Shown here piece by piece: positions 61,520 through 64,000 of a stretch of 64,000 bases of DNA. The notes below the pieces were generated by a model that was not told the origin of the DNA, did not search any database, and saw nothing but the letters and a program-made list of their open reading frames with translations. The stretch is taken from positions 1 to 64,000 of the forward strand of contig JAREIK010004263.1 of NCBI GenBank assembly GCA_029783825.1, given 5' to 3'. A program made the translations under genes and the position numbers. Position 1 is the stretch's first letter, and every line of letters starts with the position of its first letter. The DNA comes from Sapria himalayana (Eukaryota > Streptophyta > Magnoliopsida > Malpighiales > Rafflesiaceae).

Positions 61520-64000
61520 TTACTCATTCTCATCAGAATCATCCAAATCTACCTCGTCTTCTTCTTTAGATGTTGTAACATCATTGTCAAACTCCTCTTC
61601 ATCACTCATTTCTTCCTCATAATCAATTAAATTTTCATCAACATCTACATATCCACTTGTATCCATCTCAGAAGATGAGACTAAAAGGACGTCTTCGTCC
61701 CCCACCACTTCTTCGATTATACCATCATTGTCATCAATTTGAAAAGTTGGTAGTATGAAATTAGTACTTGGTGATGCGGAGATGACAATTTGAGCCATTG
61801 CTTTTATCTTTCACATAGCTTTCCAATCCTTTCTACGACCAGTCCAACCCATATATTAACAATATTAAACATGTGATGCTTGTACTGCTAAGACAAAAGG
61901 TTCATACTTGTTGAATCATTTATTATCATGCACATCGACAAGTTTATATCGAGGATGGACAACAATACCAACATGTGGTATTGGATCGAACCATTCACAT
62001 TTGAATAACATAGTTTTTAACTGGGAGGGCTTAAAATTATTACTTGATCACTTCGACCAGAGTTCCAAAATAGTCATATTTAGATTCATTGTATATAGAT
62101 CCTTTAATGCATACCCTCATATTGTCTGTTGCTCGGTAGCTACCATATGATTTAGTGTGAAATTTAAAACTATTCACATAGTAACAATTGTACATTCTAA
62201 CCTTTCTTAGGGGACCTTGTGCTATACTTCGAATATAATGATTAGAAATTTTATTTGCAAGATTATGAACCTGTAATTATAATCAAGTGAATTATTTAGA
62301 TTACAATTACAAATTTTTATTAGAATAATACAATTATTTTGTGATTTTCACTATAAGTAAACATATGTATTTTTCAAAAAATGATGGAAATTCTTTCTCC
62401 ATCACGGCATTGATTACTTATTCATTAATGATTGGAAACTCCTTACATTTATCTTTAACAAAATCACTAAAAAAATTAAAAATAATTCATACATTGATAG
62501 GAAATAGTAAATTATTATGCGTAATAGATGTCATTTGACTATTAGGAAATACTTATTCAATGAATGGTTGAAGCTCTCGACAATTCATTAGGAAATATAG
62601 ATGAACTATAGTATATTTATAGTTTTCTAGATACCATTTCCCTTCAGCATCAATTGCTTTACTTAGAGGCTTGAAAATTTCAAACATTTCATTATCCACA
62701 TTGTCATAAAGATAAATCTCATTCAGCTTTTCGATAAGTGAAAAAGTTGGATCACCTTCTTTGAAATAGAATGATGTGAAATTTATAGCCTCATCTATAA
62801 TATGACCTATTGATATAGAACCCTCAACCTCAGACTTATTCATTATCATATGTTTTATTTTCCTCAAGTATCTACAAAAAGATTATTGAAATTACAAGTC
62901 ATTTTTGTGTGTATATAAATAAATATATATATAAAGAATTGGTTTTGTAAATTAATATTACCTTTCTGGAGGATACATCCCATGATAATTGATAGGACTA
63001 GCAATCCTAGCTTTGTAAGCCAAGTGCATTGAAAGATGTTCCATTGAGTCAAAAAAACTGGGAGGAAAGATTTTCTCAAGATTGCATAAGATAACTAGAA
63101 TTTTTTCATTCAGATTCCTCAACTTCTCATTAGTCAATAAAGAAGTTAGTTGCTTGAAGAATAAAGAGATCTCAGTTATCGGTGCCCATATTCTATTAGG
63201 CAGAAATTCTTGGAGAGTAATTGGTAACAATCTTTGCATGAATTCATGAAAATCATGACTCTTCATGCCAAACATCTTTAGTTTGTTCGCATCCACACAT
63301 ATCCCCTGATTAGAAGCATACCCATCTGGAAATCTAAGTTTTTTTACCCACTCCAACACAACCTTATTCTGTGATTTATTGAGAACAAATGGCACATCAT
63401 GGTATTTATTCGTGACAAGATTTTTTGCAAATTGAGGACGATGACAATATTTATTCAACTCATCTCTTGACTTGTAAGTGTCCTTAGTTTTTTCTGGTAT
63501 ATTAAACACTATATTGAAAATATTGTCGAACACATTCTTCTAGATATGTATAACATCAAGATTGTGCCTGAGCAAGTATTCACATGTAATGAAAATTTCA
63601 GAAAATACTTATTTTATTCCATCCACAAGTCTTAGATATTGTTGTATTCACAACCTCAACATCAAAATCTATCACCTTCCTCAACCCTCTGTTATTCAAT
63701 TCCTACAGAATATCATCTTCAAATCTAACCCCTAAAAATTATTTAGTAATGTTTATATTTTTAATGAAGTCTTTGGTGTTACGTCGATACGGATGATTAA
63801 TGGGCAAAATATTCTAATTATTGTCGAACCATGACTATTTTCTACTCATAATTAATCTAAAAGCATCAGAGTCTCCATACAATGCAAACATGCCAACATA
63901 CCAGATGTACTCTATCCAGACATCATAGAATATGCTAGAAAGTTATTTATGGTCTACATGAGGATTGCGCGCATTGGAAAATTTTCCCATTTGGAAATAT
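61520..64000 (-). pseudogene. TNP2-type transposase of the second CACTACTAAAA element (partial)
   Basis: Minus strand, running in from beyond the window. TNP2 C-terminal part and DUF4218 start: 63533-62958 is one uninterrupted 191-codon frame (FDNIFNIVFNIPEKTKDTYK, NKYCHRPQFAKNLVTNKYHD, then FFDSMEHLSMHLAYKARIAS and HGMYPPER). An intron at about 62957-62876 leads into DUF4218 (YLRKIKHMIMNKSEVEGSIS, 62872-62553). DUF4216 lies at about 62225-61880. The acidic tail (EEEMSDEEEFDND) stops at 61520. This copy is better preserved than the one at 36282-39963, although the DUF4216 region is interrupted and the N-terminal half is outside or broken (63534-64000). Confidence 0.88.

Larger units (their letters stand above)
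58730..64000 (-). mobile_element. Second copy of the CACTACTAAAA CACTA family, cut by the window edge
   Basis: The terminus CACTACTAAAATTCAC at 58730 is the same as the right terminus of the element at 32809-42766, in opposite orientation. It is followed by the same subterminal motifs and, on the minus strand, a Transposase_24 gene and a TNP2 gene. The far terminus lies beyond 64000. TAT precedes the terminus, the expected target type in a CTAT array; its duplicate cannot be checked in this window. Confidence 0.93.

Overview
The window is nuclear DNA of a flowering plant. It is very AT-rich, rich in simple repeats, and contains no intact gene. The evidence for a plant is the protein content: CACTA (En/Spm) transposases with the plant TAD, TNP2, DUF4218, DUF4216 and Transposase_24 (Ptta/En/Spm) modules, plus pieces of ARF1, a trichome-birefringence-like (TBL) O-acetyltransferase and spliceosomal SmF with plant-like introns. 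The species cannot be assigned from sequence alone.

Layout. A degenerate (CTAT)n array fills 1-5545 and resumes in the same orientation at 55745-58729. Between them lies about 50.2 kb of nested transposon debris, opened by a CACTA-type end (CACTGTAATA at 5546, a decayed form of CACTACAAG) and closed by a matching inverted end (CTTGTAGTG ending at 55744). A second related end (CACTACAAGAAAA) begins at 6817. Two outward-truncated ends of this family lie at 16140-16497 and 50390-50680.

Inside the composite are three CACTA transposase genes. (i) A plus-strand tnp2 gene with a Transposase_24 partner lies at 23011-28613. (ii) A minus-strand tnp2 gene runs from 43614 to 30268 and is split by (iii), a complete 9,958-bp CACTA element at 32809-42766. 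That element has CACTACTAAAA termini and a CAT target duplication, and carries its own tnp2 and Transposase_24 genes on the plus strand. A second copy of this last family starts at 58730 inside the CTAT array and runs off the right edge in minus orientation. All transposase genes carry stops and frameshifts, so any mobility would depend on proteins supplied in trans.

Four blocks of a TATAACTATAT-rich satellite with a period of about 520-550 bp lie at 12.7-14.5, 18.96-22.1, 34.5-36.2 and 50.7-51.9 kb. They lie next to or inside CACTA elements of at least two families. Host-derived fragments are an ARF1 retrocopy inside one satellite block (19486-20265, flanked by an 8-bp duplication), a TBL fragment (48375-49171, minus), a four-exon SmF pseudogene (54400-54999, plus) and an unidentified coiled-coil piece (55147-55393). 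A short Ty3/gypsy RNase H remnant lies at 18762-18941. I found no tRNA, rRNA or CRISPR, and no gene that looks functional.
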